Below are positions 1 to 8,280 of a stretch of DNA of 41,311 bases, one piece after another. Location: the NCBI GenBank assembly GCA_902766785.1, contig CACXEO010000036.1, positions 1 through 41,311 of the forward strand, in the 5' to 3' direction. Origin of the DNA: Oscillospiraceae bacterium. Lineage in GTDB: Bacteria > Bacillota > Clostridia > Oscillospirales > Ruminococcaceae. Below the pieces are notes generated by a model. The model saw only the letters and a list, made by a program, of their open reading frames with translations, was not told the DNA's origin and did not search any database. The translations under genes and the position numbers were made by a program. Position 1 is the first letter of the stretch; every line of letters starts with the position of its first letter.

Positions 1-86
1 CGGAGAGGGTGGGATTCGAACCCACGGTCCCTCGCGGGATCACTGGTTTTCAAGACCAGCTCCTTAAACCACTCGGACACCTCTCC
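1..86 (-). tRNA. tRNA-Ser (anticodon UGA)
   Basis: Read on the minus strand this is a class II tRNA with a long variable arm. The acceptor arms GGAGAGG and CCTCTCC pair. The anticodon stem CTGGT/ACCAG encloses loop CTTGAAA, which gives anticodon TGA (serine, UCA codons). The T-arm GTGGG-TTCGAAT-CCCAC is intact. The discriminator G sits at position 1, so whether a CCA end is encoded cannot be seen. A promoter lies directly upstream (117-145). Confidence 0.96.
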
Positions 87-116
87 GAATTACGGCCTAA
101 CAGATTAGACCATGTT

Positions 117-145
117 ATTTTAACATGCAAATAACCGGTTGTCAA
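117..145 (-). promoter_or_regulatory. Sigma-A promoter of tRNA-Ser
   Basis: On the minus strand, -35 TTGACA (145-140) and -10 TAAAAT (122-117) are separated by 17 bp, with an extended TG one base before the -10. The start would fall about 25 nt before the tRNA. The -10 is embedded in a 17-bp inverted repeat, CATGTTA-ttt-TAACATG (111-127). Confidence 0.8.
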
Positions 146-210
146 GATGAAATTGAATAGACGGAAAAAGAATATCAGAGCCATGCCGTTACAAAGAAAG
201 CTCTGCTCGG

Positions 211-975
211 TTAAATGTTTTTTTGATATATTTCGTATAAACCGTCCAGCACCAGCGTGGGTTTGACGGCGATTTTATGACTGCAATAGGGGACGATTAC
301 ACTGGATAAGCCGCCGGTAGCCACAACGGATACATTTTCTCCGAGAATTGCGGCATAACGGTCGATCATTCCGTCAATCATACTGGCAGTGCCGAAAACC
401 ACACCGGATTTCATGGAATCAATAGACGTGGTTCCAATAACTTCTGTGACCGATTCCAGGTTGATCTGAGGAAGCTGAGCAGTGCGGGAGGAGAGCGCTT
501 CCAGAGAAATATTGACCCCCGGCATAATGGAACAGCCCAGGAACGCCCCCTGACTGTCGAGAGCCATAATTTTTGTTGCGGTTCCCAAATCCGCAATGAT
601 ACAGGGCATGGGGAATTGCTTGATAGCGGCGACTGAAGCGCATATCAGATCGCTGCCCAAGATAGAAGGCTGCTTAATTTTAATATCCAGGCCGTTTTTC
701 AGCTCCGGACTGACTACAAAGACCCGACAGCCTAAAAGTTTTTTCAATGCCTCACGCAGGATGGGAGTCAGCGGGGGGACGACGGAGGAAATGATGGCGC
801 CTTCAAAGCAGCCGGGGCTGCAATGGTACAAGGTAAGGATGTTCGAAAACTCTATTGCATATTGGTCTTCCATCCTGGACGTATCGGTTGCAAGACGGGA
901 AACAAATTTTAACGCACCCTTTTCGTAACATCCAATCACAATGTTGGTGTTGCCTACGTCAACTGCAAATACCAT
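211..975 (-). CDS. coaX: Type III pantothenate kinase
   Basis: Type III pantothenate kinase catalyses ATP-dependent phosphorylation of pantothenate, the first step of coenzyme A synthesis, in the cytosol. The 254-residue protein opens with the phosphate-binding motif DVGNTN and carries DLGTATK and the PGVNISLEALSSRTAQLP stretch typical of CoaX. Length matches the family (about 255). The start at 975 is chosen because GGAGGG lies 8 nt upstream; an ATG at 990 would place that same GGAGGG inside the reading frame. The usual GADR/GSDR motif reads GSDL here, so the arginine is replaced. I believe related Clostridia share this, so I do not read it as inactivation. The gene is transcribed alone toward tRNA-Ser. 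Confidence 0.95.
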   Translation of the reverse strand: MVFAVDVGNTNIVIGCYEKGALKFVSRLATDTSRMEDQYAIEFSNILTLYHCSPGCFEGAIISSVVPPLTPILREALKKLLGCRVFVVSPELKNGLDIKIKQPSILGSDLICASVAAIKQFPMPCIIADLGTATKIMALDSQGAFLGCSIMPGVNISLEALSSRTAQLPQINLESVTEVIGTTSIDSMKSGVVFGTASMIDGMIDRYAAILGENVSVVATGGLSSVIVPYCSHKIAVKPTLVLDGLYEIYQKNI

Positions 976-1016
976 TCGTAATCCCTCCACAGCGCGGCTT
1001 TAACGATAGTGATCAT

Positions 1017-1045
1017 ATTATATCCCTTTATTTCATAAATTTCAA
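1017..1045 (-). promoter_or_regulatory. Sigma-A promoter of coaX
   Basis: Minus strand: -35 TTGAAA (1045-1040), 17-bp spacer, -10 TATAAT (1022-1017). It is the only good match upstream of coaX and leaves a leader of about 35 nt. Confidence 0.8.
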
Positions 1046-1131
1046 CTTTTCCCGCCTGGGTGGAATATGCTTTTGGGAGTGGGACAGGCTAAAAACGGAT
1101 GAAAACTTAATGGGTTACGGGGCTTTTTTCA

Positions 1132-1160
1132 TTGACTTGTACGGTATTTTGTTCTATGAT
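1132..1160 (+). promoter_or_regulatory. Sigma-A promoter of the transporter-ymdB pair
   Basis: -35 TTGACT (1132-1137), 17-bp spacer, -10 TATGAT (1155-1160). The transcript would start about 23 nt before the ATG at 1190. Confidence 0.75.
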
Positions 1161-1189
1161 TAAAACAATTAAAATAGGCAGGTGGAGTT

Positions 1190-2518
1190 ATGAAGTTTAA
1201 ATGGGATAAAAGCTATTTTGGAATTGGACTCACCGCATTTATTGTCATTGCCTGCAGCATCCTTTTTTATATGGTTATCAACCGGTTCGACGTAATCATC
1301 AGCGGTTTTAACATGGTAATCAATATTTTAATGCCAATGATAATGGGCTTGGTGATTGCTTATCTTTTAAATCCGCTTTTGAATTTTTTTGAACAGACTA
1401 TTTTTAAAAAAATTCAACCGCAGCTTAAATATTCAAAAATCAGGCGGGCGGTTAGCGTTACAACCACTTTTGTTGTAGTCATCCTGCTCTTGACCGGTTT
1501 TTTCTGGCTTTTGATTCCTCAGCTTGTCCAGAGTATCAGCTCGCTGATTGATCGTGTTCCCGGATACCTCAACAGTGCAAAAAATTTTCTGGAAACCTTT
1601 TTAAAAGATAATCAGGCCATTACCGATTGGTTTAAGGTCGACCTGTCCCAGATATTCTCAAATTTAGAGACAATGCTCAAGGAATACCTGCCGATGGTCA
1701 ACGATATCCTGGATGGCGCTACAAGGAGCGTCATGGGTGTTTTCACGACCCTGATGAACCTGTTTGTCGGTTTTGTAGTAGCCATCTACCTTCTTTACAG
1801 CAAAGAGCGTTTTGCCGGGCAGACCAAAAAGGTAATGTTCGCCCTTTTGCCCCGCACCTTTACTTTAAAGACCATTGATATCCTGTCTCAAACCGATAAA
1901 ATGTTCAGCGGTTACATCTTTGGAAAGGTGGTTGAGGCGTTCTGCGTAGCTGCGCTTTGTTTCCTTGGCTGTACCCTTTTGGGGCTGCCGTACGCGCTTC
2001 TGGTAACGGTCATCATGTTTGTTTTTAACCTGATTCCGTATTTTGGCCCACTGATCGGCGCGATTCCATGTACCCTTCTTATTTTACTGGTCGACCCGCT
2101 TCAGGCGCTTTGGTTCGTTATTTTGATCTGTGTCCTGCAGCAGTTTGACGGCAATGTCATCGGGCCGATGATCCTTGGCAACCACACTGGCCTGACTTCA
2201 TTCTGGATTATTTTTTCCATCTTCCTGTTCGGCGGCTTATTCGGTTTCTTTGGTATGATTATCGGCGTGCCGGCCTTTGCAGTTATCTATTCGCTGATCC
2301 GGGCGCTGGTGGAGAAACGGCTCAAGAAAAAAGGAATGCCGTTATCCACTAAAGATTATATGCGGATGGCGCATGAAACGCCGCCGGACCCGCTGGTGAT
2401 TGTTGAAGAGACTTCAAGGGAGGTTCGAAAACCCAAGATTCTCCAACGCAGAAAGACGGGGGAAACAGCGTGGGGACAGGGTTCCGATAAGCGGGACGAG
2501 AACCATAAAGAGCAGTAG
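1190..2518 (+). CDS. AI-2E family transporter (YtvI/PerM-type membrane protein)
   Basis: A 442-residue polytopic membrane protein with two N-terminal hydrophobic segments (about residues 8-60), a third near 85-110, an amphipathic middle region, and a cluster of membrane segments from about 180 to 380. Features such as LVTVIMFVFNLIPYFGPLIGAIP and the QQFDGNVIGP-type segment mark the AI-2E transporter family (Pfam AI-2E_transport). Members export small solutes; some are Na+/H+ antiporters or autoinducer-2 exporters, and the substrate here cannot be told. Residues after about 390 form a charged hydrophilic tail. GGTGGAG precedes the ATG. It sits 14 nt upstream of ymdB and shares its promoter. 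Confidence 0.88.
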   Translation: MKFKWDKSYFGIGLTAFIVIACSILFYMVINRFDVIISGFNMVINILMPMIMGLVIAYLLNPLLNFFEQTIFKKIQPQLKYSKIRRAVSVTTTFVVVILLLTGFFWLLIPQLVQSISSLIDRVPGYLNSAKNFLETFLKDNQAITDWFKVDLSQIFSNLETMLKEYLPMVNDILDGATRSVMGVFTTLMNLFVGFVVAIYLLYSKERFAGQTKKVMFALLPRTFTLKTIDILSQTDKMFSGYIFGKVVEAFCVAALCFLGCTLLGLPYALLVTVIMFVFNLIPYFGPLIGAIPCTLLILLVDPLQALWFVILICVLQQFDGNVIGPMILGNHTGLTSFWIIFSIFLFGGLFGFFGMIIGVPAFAVIYSLIRALVEKRLKKKGMPLSTKDYMRMAHETPPDPLVIVEETSREVRKPKILQRRKTGETAWGQGSDKRDENHKEQ

Positions 2519-2532
2519 AACGGAGTTTTATT

Positions 2533-3303
2533 TTGATTCGTGTATTGGCAATTGGAGACATAGTCGGAAAAGAAGGCTGTGCCTTTTTGCGCAGGCACCT
2601 GCCAGGGCTGCGGCAGAAATATTCAGTTGATATGGTTGTGGCAAACGGGGAAAATTCGGCGGTTGGAAATGGAATCCTTCCTGTGTCTGCGGAAGACCTG
2701 TTTGCGAGCGGTGTTGATGTCATCACCACCGGCAACCATGTTTATAAACGCCGGGAAATTTATCCGTACCTGGACGAACAGCCATACATTATCCGCCCGG
2801 CCAATTATCCCGAGGGCGGTTATGGAAAGGGAGTTTGCGTTTTTGACGCCGGCAGTTACCGGGTGGCAGTTGTAAACCTGCAGGGCACAGTGTACCAGGA
2901 CAGCCTTGCTTGTCCGTTTCGCACAATGGACCGGATTCTGAAGGAAATAGATACCCCGTTGGTTTTGGTTGATTTCCACGCCGAGGCGACAAGTGAAAAA
3001 AATGCAATGGGATATTATCTCGACGGCAGGGTGAGCGCGGTTTTCGGTACCCATACCCATGTGCCTACGGCGGATGAGCGGATTCTTCCTAAGGGAACGG
3101 GATATATTACTGACCTGGGAATGACCGGCCCGGTTGAATCCGTATTGGGTGTAAAGCCCGAAAATGTATTAAACCGCTTTCTTACTAAGCTTCCAACCCG
3201 GTTTGAAATTGCGCAGTCACCCTGTAAAATGGATGGAATTTTGTTGCAATTAGACAAAAACACCGGAAAGTGCCGCAATATTTCACGAATTTGTATAATT
3301 TAA
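2533..3303 (+). CDS. ymdB: YmdB-family metallophosphoesterase (2',3'-cyclic nucleotide phosphodiesterase)
   Basis: A 256-residue member of the TIGR00282/YmdB family, di-metal phosphodiesterases that hydrolyse 2',3'-cAMP. In Bacillus YmdB influences biofilm versus motility decisions. Metal-ligand motifs are visible in order: GDIVG near residue 8, GEN near 38-40, TGNH near 66-69, a DFHAEATSEK segment, and GTHTHVPTAD near 174-183. The start is TTG at 2533, preceded by CGGAG at 7-nt spacing. It follows the AI-2E transporter by 14 nt and is followed by spoVS. The ymdB-spoVS order matches B. subtilis, where rny rather than a transporter precedes ymdB. Confidence 0.93.
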   Translation: MIRVLAIGDIVGKEGCAFLRRHLPGLRQKYSVDMVVANGENSAVGNGILPVSAEDLFASGVDVITTGNHVYKRREIYPYLDEQPYIIRPANYPEGGYGKGVCVFDAGSYRVAVVNLQGTVYQDSLACPFRTMDRILKEIDTPLVLVDFHAEATSEKNAMGYYLDGRVSAVFGTHTHVPTADERILPKGTGYITDLGMTGPVESVLGVKPENVLNRFLTKLPTRFEIAQSPCKMDGILLQLDKNTGKCRNISRICII

Positions 3304-3324
3304 GGAAATCCTTTTGTGGACCTC

Positions 3325-3353
3325 TTGTCAATTGTATTTTTTTGTACTAAAAT
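3325..3353 (+). promoter_or_regulatory. Sigma-A promoter of spoVS
   Basis: -35 TTGTCA (3325-3330), 17-bp spacer, -10 TAAAAT (3348-3353), leaving a leader of about 70 nt to the ATG at 3432. No convincing sigma-H element was found, although spoVS is sigma-H controlled in B. subtilis. Confidence 0.75.
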
Positions 3354-3431
3354 AGTAATATCCCGAGAATGTGTATTAAATTATATCACTATTATGTCAC
3401 GGTGCAGTGACACAAGCAAGGAGTGTAAGAA

Positions 3432-3692
3432 ATGAATGTGCTAAAAGTTTCAGCGAAATCCTTACCAAATTCCGTAGCAGGCGCAATAGCCGGCGTGATT
3501 CGTGAAAACAATGAGGTGGAAATCCAGGCCGTAGGGGCAGGAGCTACCAACCAGGCGATTAAATCCATTGCCATAGCCCGGGGCTATCTTGCGCCGACTG
3601 GTGTTGACCTTGTATGCATTCCTGCTTTTGCAAGTGTGGAAATTGACGGAGTGGAGCGCACGGCAATTAAACTGATTGTTATGGCACGCTAA
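3432..3692 (+). CDS. spoVS: Stage V sporulation protein S
   Basis: An 86-residue Alba-like protein that matches SpoVS closely over its whole length, including the segments VLKVSAKSLPNSVAGAIAG, GAGATNQAIKSIAIARGY and the C-terminal TAIKLIVMAR. SpoVS is needed for spore coat assembly and heat resistance in Bacillus; its nucleic-acid-binding role is inferred from its fold. CAAGGAG lies upstream of the ATG. The gene has its own promoter and a strong terminator, so it is monocistronic while keeping the conserved ymdB-spoVS neighbourhood. Confidence 0.97.
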   Translation: MNVLKVSAKSLPNSVAGAIAGVIRENNEVEIQAVGAGATNQAIKSIAIARGYLAPTGVDLVCIPAFASVEIDGVERTAIKLIVMAR

Positions 3693-3700
3693 AAAGTATG

Positions 3701-3740
3701 AATCCCGGCCGCCGTTTAAACGGCGGCCGGGATTTTGCTT
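3701..3740 (+). terminator. Rho-independent terminator after spoVS
   Basis: A perfect 14-bp stem (3701-3714 with 3721-3734, core CCCGGCCGCCG/CGGCGGCCGGG) around the loop TTTAAA, ending in a short T-rich run. It begins 9 nt after the spoVS stop. Confidence 0.9.
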
Positions 3741-3785
3741 TATAACTGTATTTTAAGCTTGGAAAAGGCTCTTTATACGGACTTC

Positions 3786-3814
3786 TTGACAGTTTTTATA
3801 ATTTGTATTAAACT
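3786..3814 (+). promoter_or_regulatory. Sigma-A promoter of the asp23-fakA(-recG) operon
   Basis: -35 TTGACA (3786-3791), 17-bp spacer, -10 TAAACT (3809-3814). The predicted leader runs about 195 nt to the ATG at 4017. It contains a GC-rich self-complementary stretch around 3890-3920 (GCGCGC near 3891 and GGCGCGC near 3913). I do not recognise a known riboswitch in it. Confidence 0.8.
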
Positions 3815-4016
3815 ATGGGGAGCGTATTTTATTTTTTAAAAAACATATCCTATTTTTGTTGAACGTTTACATCAGCACTGCGCGCTGTATCGGCCCAGGC
3901 CGGCCTTTAAAAGGCGCGCTTGTTTGAAGAGAGCACATTTTGTCGAAACGGCATATATTGAATCAAAAGCCAACTGTGGAAAAACCGGATATATCAGGCC
4001 GTAAGGAGGAAACGTT

Positions 4017-4370
4017 ATGGTAAGAGTCGAAAACCACCTTGGAACCATTGACATCTCCCATGAGTTCTTGGCAAATCTTGTCAGCAGTACCGTTACCGAC
4101 TGTTTCGGCGTTGCCGGAATGTCCGCAGCCGGTGCACCTCAGGGCCTTCTCAACCGGATTGCGCGGATTGCCCCTTCTAATCAGGGGGTACGTGTTCGGT
4201 ATCAGAAGTCGAAACTGGTAATTGAACTGCATATTGTTGTAACCTACGGCACTAACGTGGCAGCAATTGTAAAAAGCATTATGAATAAAGTTCAGTATAC
4301 GGTAGAGGAAATCACAGGGTTCCCAGTGGCTAAGGTCAACGTTTTTGTTGACGGCATGAAAACGCAGTAA
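4017..4370 (+). CDS. Asp23/Gls24 family envelope stress-response protein
   Basis: A 117-residue member of the Asp23/Gls24 (DUF322, YloU-type) family. Recognisable features are the start GTIDISHEFLANLV, the central VTYGTNVAAIVKSIM and the end EITGFPVAKVNVFVDGM. Family members are linked to cell-envelope homeostasis and are almost always encoded just upstream of fakA, as here (50-nt gap). AAGGAGG lies 7 nt before the ATG. The rpmB (ribosomal protein L28) gene that often precedes this pair in Firmicutes is absent. Confidence 0.93.
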   Translation: MVRVENHLGTIDISHEFLANLVSSTVTDCFGVAGMSAAGAPQGLLNRIARIAPSNQGVRVRYQKSKLVIELHIVVTYGTNVAAIVKSIMNKVQYTVEEITGFPVAKVNVFVDGMKTQ

Positions 4371-4420
4371 TGCAAAGCGGTAACTGTTGGCGTAGAACCG
4401 CAGAAAGGGTGCTATCATAG

Positions 4421-6070
4421 ATGATAAATGGGTCTCAGTTGCGTGACGCTATCATATCCGGTGCAAATAACATCACCAACTACAAACAAAGCGTCGATGA
4501 ACTGAATGTCTTCCCGGTTCCGGATGGTGACACCGGTACCAATATGTCGATGACGATCAACGCGGCGGTAAAGGAACTGTCCCTGCTCAAAGACGACGTA
4601 CCGGTCACCAAGGTTGCCGATGTTACAGCGAGTTCCCTTTTGCGGGGCGCCCGCGGAAATTCGGGCGTCATCACCTCTTTGCTTTTCCGTGGCTTCGCTA
4701 CGGGTTTAAAAGGGAAAGCAGAAGCGGATGGAGCAGATATTGCCCTTGCGCTTGACGCTGGGGTGAAAGCGGCGTATAAAGCGGTTATGAAACCTACTGA
4801 GGGAACAATTTTGACCGTTTCCAGAATGGCGGCTGAAAAAGCAAAACAGGTTTCTGAGACAACCAGAGAACCGGCCGATGTTTTTGAGGCGATTTTAGAG
4901 GAAGCGAAGGCCGCGCTTGACCAGACGCCGGAGCTTCTTCCGGTTTTAAAAAAGGCCGGGGTAGTAGACGCCGGCGGCCAGGGATTTGTACGTATTCTGG
5001 AAGGGATGCAGAGCGTTATCCGTGACGGTGTAATGGTTAAGTCGGAAGAGGGTGCTGGTGTGGTTTCCAAACAGGCGCAGCCGGTAAACGCCGCTGCCGC
5101 TTACGAAGGAGACATCACCTTTACCTATTGTACGGAATATATTGTCAACAAAGCGGCCGGCTGCCCGGATCCGCTCAAGCTCCGCGCTTATTTGGAAACC
5201 ATCGGTGACTGTGTTGTGGTGGTGGACGACGACGATATTATCAAGGTTCATGTCCACAGCAACGACCCGGGTTTAGCCATCCAGGCGGGTATCAAGTTTG
5301 GTATGCTGACCAATATGAAGATTGAAAATATGCGGGAGCAGCATGAACACCAGGCCTACGGGGCACAGCAGAGCGAACGCTCATCCCGTTACCTGCCAGT
5401 TGATGAGGAAGTAGAGTTCGGCTTTGTTGCGGTTGCTGCAGGGGAAGGGCTGCGTGCCCTTTTTACCGACCTTGGCGTCAACAATGTCGTCACCGGCGGG
5501 CAGACCATGAACCCGAGCACGGAGGATATCCTGGAGGCGATCCACGCCACTCCGGCCAAGACGGTATTTGTTCTGCCGAACAATAAAAATATCATCATGG
5601 CGGCTGAGCAGGCGATTCCGCTCGCTGACCGTAAAGTCTGTGTCCTTCAGACCCGCACCATTCCGCAGGGGCTTTCTGCGATGCTCGCGTTTGACCCTTC
5701 GGCGGATTTTGAAGAGAACCGGATCAATATGACCAAAGCGCTTGACCACGTTTCCTCCGGGCAGATTACTTTTGCCGCCCGTGATTCCGACTATGACGGT
5801 CACAGCATTAAAGCGGGGGAGATTCTGGCGTTGGATAACGGCAAGCTCTCCTTTACTGATAAGGATGTGCAAAAATCTCTGCTCAAGCTGACCAAGCGGA
5901 TGCTCAAGGGGGATAGCAGCTTTGTCACCGTCATCTACGGGAGCAGTGTTTCCGATTTTCAGGCGGAAGAAGCCCTCAAGGCACTCGAAGACCGTTTTGG
6001 GAACCATGTCCAGATCAACATGGTAAACGGCGGCCAGCCGGTTTATTACTATATTGTCTCGGTGGAATAG
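4421..6070 (+). CDS. fakA: Fatty acid kinase subunit A (DAK2-domain YloV protein)
   Basis: FakA phosphorylates fatty acids presented by a FakB binding protein; the acyl phosphate enters phospholipid synthesis. The 549-residue length fits the family. The N-terminal DAK2/DhaL kinase domain shows the metal/ATP motif PDGDTGTN (about residues 34-41) and the GARGNSGVI motif (about 75-83). A middle domain follows, then a C-terminal FakB-like (DegV-like) region. No fakB gene is in the window. The start at 4421 has AAAGGG 11 nt upstream. Function follows from established family knowledge; the DhaK glycerone kinase role is excluded by the two-domain YloV architecture. Confidence 0.94.
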   Translation: MINGSQLRDAIISGANNITNYKQSVDELNVFPVPDGDTGTNMSMTINAAVKELSLLKDDVPVTKVADVTASSLLRGARGNSGVITSLLFRGFATGLKGKAEADGADIALALDAGVKAAYKAVMKPTEGTILTVSRMAAEKAKQVSETTREPADVFEAILEEAKAALDQTPELLPVLKKAGVVDAGGQGFVRILEGMQSVIRDGVMVKSEEGAGVVSKQAQPVNAAAAYEGDITFTYCTEYIVNKAAGCPDPLKLRAYLETIGDCVVVVDDDDIIKVHVHSNDPGLAIQAGIKFGMLTNMKIENMREQHEHQAYGAQQSERSSRYLPVDEEVEFGFVAVAAGEGLRALFTDLGVNNVVTGGQTMNPSTEDILEAIHATPAKTVFVLPNNKNIIMAAEQAIPLADRKVCVLQTRTIPQGLSAMLAFDPSADFEENRINMTKALDHVSSGQITFAARDSDYDGHSIKAGEILALDNGKLSFTDKDVQKSLLKLTKRMLKGDSSFVTVIYGSSVSDFQAEEALKALEDRFGNHVQINMVNGGQPVYYYIVSVE

Positions 6071-6087
6071 AGGCTTTTATTTGTCGG

Positions 6088-6120
6088 AAAGCGGGGGCTG
6101 CTGCCTCCGCTTTGTTGTTA
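6088..6120 (+). terminator. Weak terminator-like hairpin between fakA and recG
   Basis: A 10-bp stem (AAAGCGG at its base, 6088-6097 with 6104-6113) followed by TTTGTTGTT, not a clean U-run. It may reduce rather than stop transcription into recG. Confidence 0.45.
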
Positions 6121-6231
6121 TAAAACAAGGATGCAGTTTATTTGGCAGCGTGGTTTGCTGTGCGGCCGGTTTACCGCAGTTCAGGCGGTAATCCTACAGG
6201 GCGCGGCTTTGTTGAATACAGGAGAATGAGA

Positions 6232-8280
6232 ATGGAAAGGGATCCGCTCAAACAAGATATCTGTTACCTGAAAGGCGTCGGTGAAAAACGGGCGGCGTGT
6301 TACGCCCGCCTCGGTATTACCGACGTTTATTCCCTTTTGCGCCATTATCCCAGGGATTATATTGATTACAGCAACCCGGTCAGCATTATGGAGGCGTCAC
6401 CGGGGGAGACCTGGGTTATCCGCGCGCGGGTATTTAAAAAAGGAAGGGAGCAACGGATCAGAAAAGGCCTGTCGGTCTTTAAAATATTTGTCACCGACGA
6501 TACGGCGGATATGACCGTTACTATTTTCAATTCACGTTTTGCTGCAGAAGCGCTCAAAGAAGGGGAAAGTTACCTGTTTTATGGCAAGGTCACCGGCAAC
6601 CTGCTGAGGCGGGAAATGAATTCCCCGCAGGTACTGCGGGAGGTGCGTGGCGCAGTTATGCAGCCCGTCTACCCGCTGACCGACGGCCTCACCAACAAAA
6701 TGGTGAGCTCCAATATGGAACAGGCGCTCACTTTTTTAAAGGATGGCAGGAACGATTACCTCCCGGTTGATATCCGTGAAAGCTATCATCTCTGTGGAAT
6801 TGTCGAGGCGCTGCACAACATCCATTTTCCGTCCTCTTTGGCGGCACAGCAGGCGGCGAAACGCCGGCTTGCCTTTGAGGAGTTTTTGACTCTCCAGCTT
6901 GGGATGTCCCAGTTGAAGCTGCGCAACCGGAAAAGCACTTCGGTTTTGATTTCTCAACCTGATTTATCACCGTTTTTTTCTTCTCTCCCGTTTGAACTAA
7001 CAAACGCACAGAAGCGCTGTATCGAAGAGGGTTTGGGGGATTTTGAGAGCGGTGTTCCAATGAACCGTCTGCTCCAGGGAGATGTGGGCTCCGGCAAGAC
7101 GATGGTTGCGGCCGCCCTGGCCTATGCGGCGTTTAGTGCCGGCTACCAGTCGGTTCTGATGGCGCCGACAGAAATTTTGGCAAAACAACATTACAAAACC
7201 CTGTCTGAGCTTTTAGAGCCTCTTGGATGTAAAACGGTTCTGCTGGTTGGTTCTATGACTGCAAAGCAGAAGGCCGGGGCAAGGGAGGCGCTGGCTTCCG
7301 GCGGCGCATTCCTCGCTGTGGGAACTCATGCCCTTTTACAGCAAAGCACTGAATTCCAGAACCTGGGGTTTGTGGTGACCGATGAACAGCACCGGTTCGG
7401 GGTGGCGCAGCGCACCCGGCTTGCGGAAAAAGGGGAACGCCCCCATATCCTGGTCATGTCCGCTACTCCGATTCCGCGTACCCTTGCCCTGATTATCTAC
7501 GGCGACCTCGACGTTTCCGTGCTGGATGAGCTTCCAAAAGGAAGAAAGCCGGTTGAAACCTACCACATCGGTGAATCCAAACGGGAGCGGGCCTATGGGT
7601 TTATTGCAAAGCAGCTCGATAAAGGCCGTCAGGCGTTTTTGATCTGCCCGCTGATTGAGGAAAACGAGGAGCTTCAGCTCGCCTCGGTAGAAGAGTACTG
7701 CAAAAAAGTGGAGAAGGTTTACCTGCCGGGCTATACGGTTGGAATCCTGCATGGAAAGCAAAAGCCTGCCGAAAAGCAGAAAGTCATGGAAGACTTTGCT
7801 GCCGGCAGGCTTCAGGTGTTGATTTCGACCACCGTGGTGGAGGTTGGGATCGATGTTCCAAACGCGAGCGTTATGCTCATTGAAAATGCCGAGCGGTTCG
7901 GGCTGTCACAGCTTCATCAGCTCCGCGGACGCGTCGGCCGGGGTGCGGAGCAGTCGGCCTGCATCTTGGTTTCCAGCCATAGGGGGGAAGAAAACCGCAG
8001 GCGGCTGGAGGTCATGTGCCGCACCTCGGATGGTTTTGTCATTGCCGAGGAAGATCTGAAGCTCCGCGGCCCCGGTGATTTTTTCGGTGAGCGCCAGCAT
8101 GGCCTTCCGAAACTCAAAATCGCCGACATGGTGCAGGATACCCGGCTTCTATCTGAGGCACGGGGACTTGCGGAAGAACTCCTGGCAGAAGACCCTCAGC
8201 TGACCAGTCCGAAGCACCGCGGGCTGCGAGTTCTGGTGAGGGAGCCCTTCCGGCAGATCCCCGAGAGCGGACTCCATTAA
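6232..8280 (+). CDS. recG: ATP-dependent DNA helicase RecG
   Basis: RecG is a superfamily 2 helicase that reverses stalled replication forks and processes Holliday junctions. The 682-residue protein has an N-terminal wedge/OB domain (about 1-240), Walker A GDVGSGKT (from residue 284), the DEQH box (384-387), SATPIPRTL, and the C-terminal helicase and TRG regions with QLRGRVGRG. The start at 6232 is chosen because AGGAG lies 7 nt upstream; a TTG at 6142 would add 30 residues with no ribosome site, and the ATG at 6226 is too close to AGGAG. asp23-fakA-recG is a conserved Clostridia order. Its stop overlaps the convergent ypeB stop. Confidence 0.97.
   Translation: MERDPLKQDICYLKGVGEKRAACYARLGITDVYSLLRHYPRDYIDYSNPVSIMEASPGETWVIRARVFKKGREQRIRKGLSVFKIFVTDDTADMTVTIFNSRFAAEALKEGESYLFYGKVTGNLLRREMNSPQVLREVRGAVMQPVYPLTDGLTNKMVSSNMEQALTFLKDGRNDYLPVDIRESYHLCGIVEALHNIHFPSSLAAQQAAKRRLAFEEFLTLQLGMSQLKLRNRKSTSVLISQPDLSPFFSSLPFELTNAQKRCIEEGLGDFESGVPMNRLLQGDVGSGKTMVAAALAYAAFSAGYQSVLMAPTEILAKQHYKTLSELLEPLGCKTVLLVGSMTAKQKAGAREALASGGAFLAVGTHALLQQSTEFQNLGFVVTDEQHRFGVAQRTRLAEKGERPHILVMSATPIPRTLALIIYGDLDVSVLDELPKGRKPVETYHIGESKRERAYGFIAKQLDKGRQAFLICPLIEENEELQLASVEEYCKKVEKVYLPGYTVGILHGKQKPAEKQKVMEDFAAGRLQVLISTTVVEVGIDVPNASVMLIENAERFGLSQLHQLRGRVGRGAEQSACILVSSHRGEENRRRLEVMCRTSDGFVIAEEDLKLRGPGDFFGERQHGLPKLKIADMVQDTRLLSEARGLAEELLAEDPQLTSPKHRGLRVLVREPFRQIPESGLH

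Noticed and set aside
211-975. Inactive CoaX because GADR reads GSDL
   Set aside because: All other motifs are intact, and I believe related clostridial enzymes show similar replacement; not strong enough to claim loss of function.
6142-6231. N-terminal extension of RecG from a TTG start
   Set aside because: It has no ribosome site and is not like the RecG N-terminus, and AGGAG sits 7 nt before the ATG at 6232.
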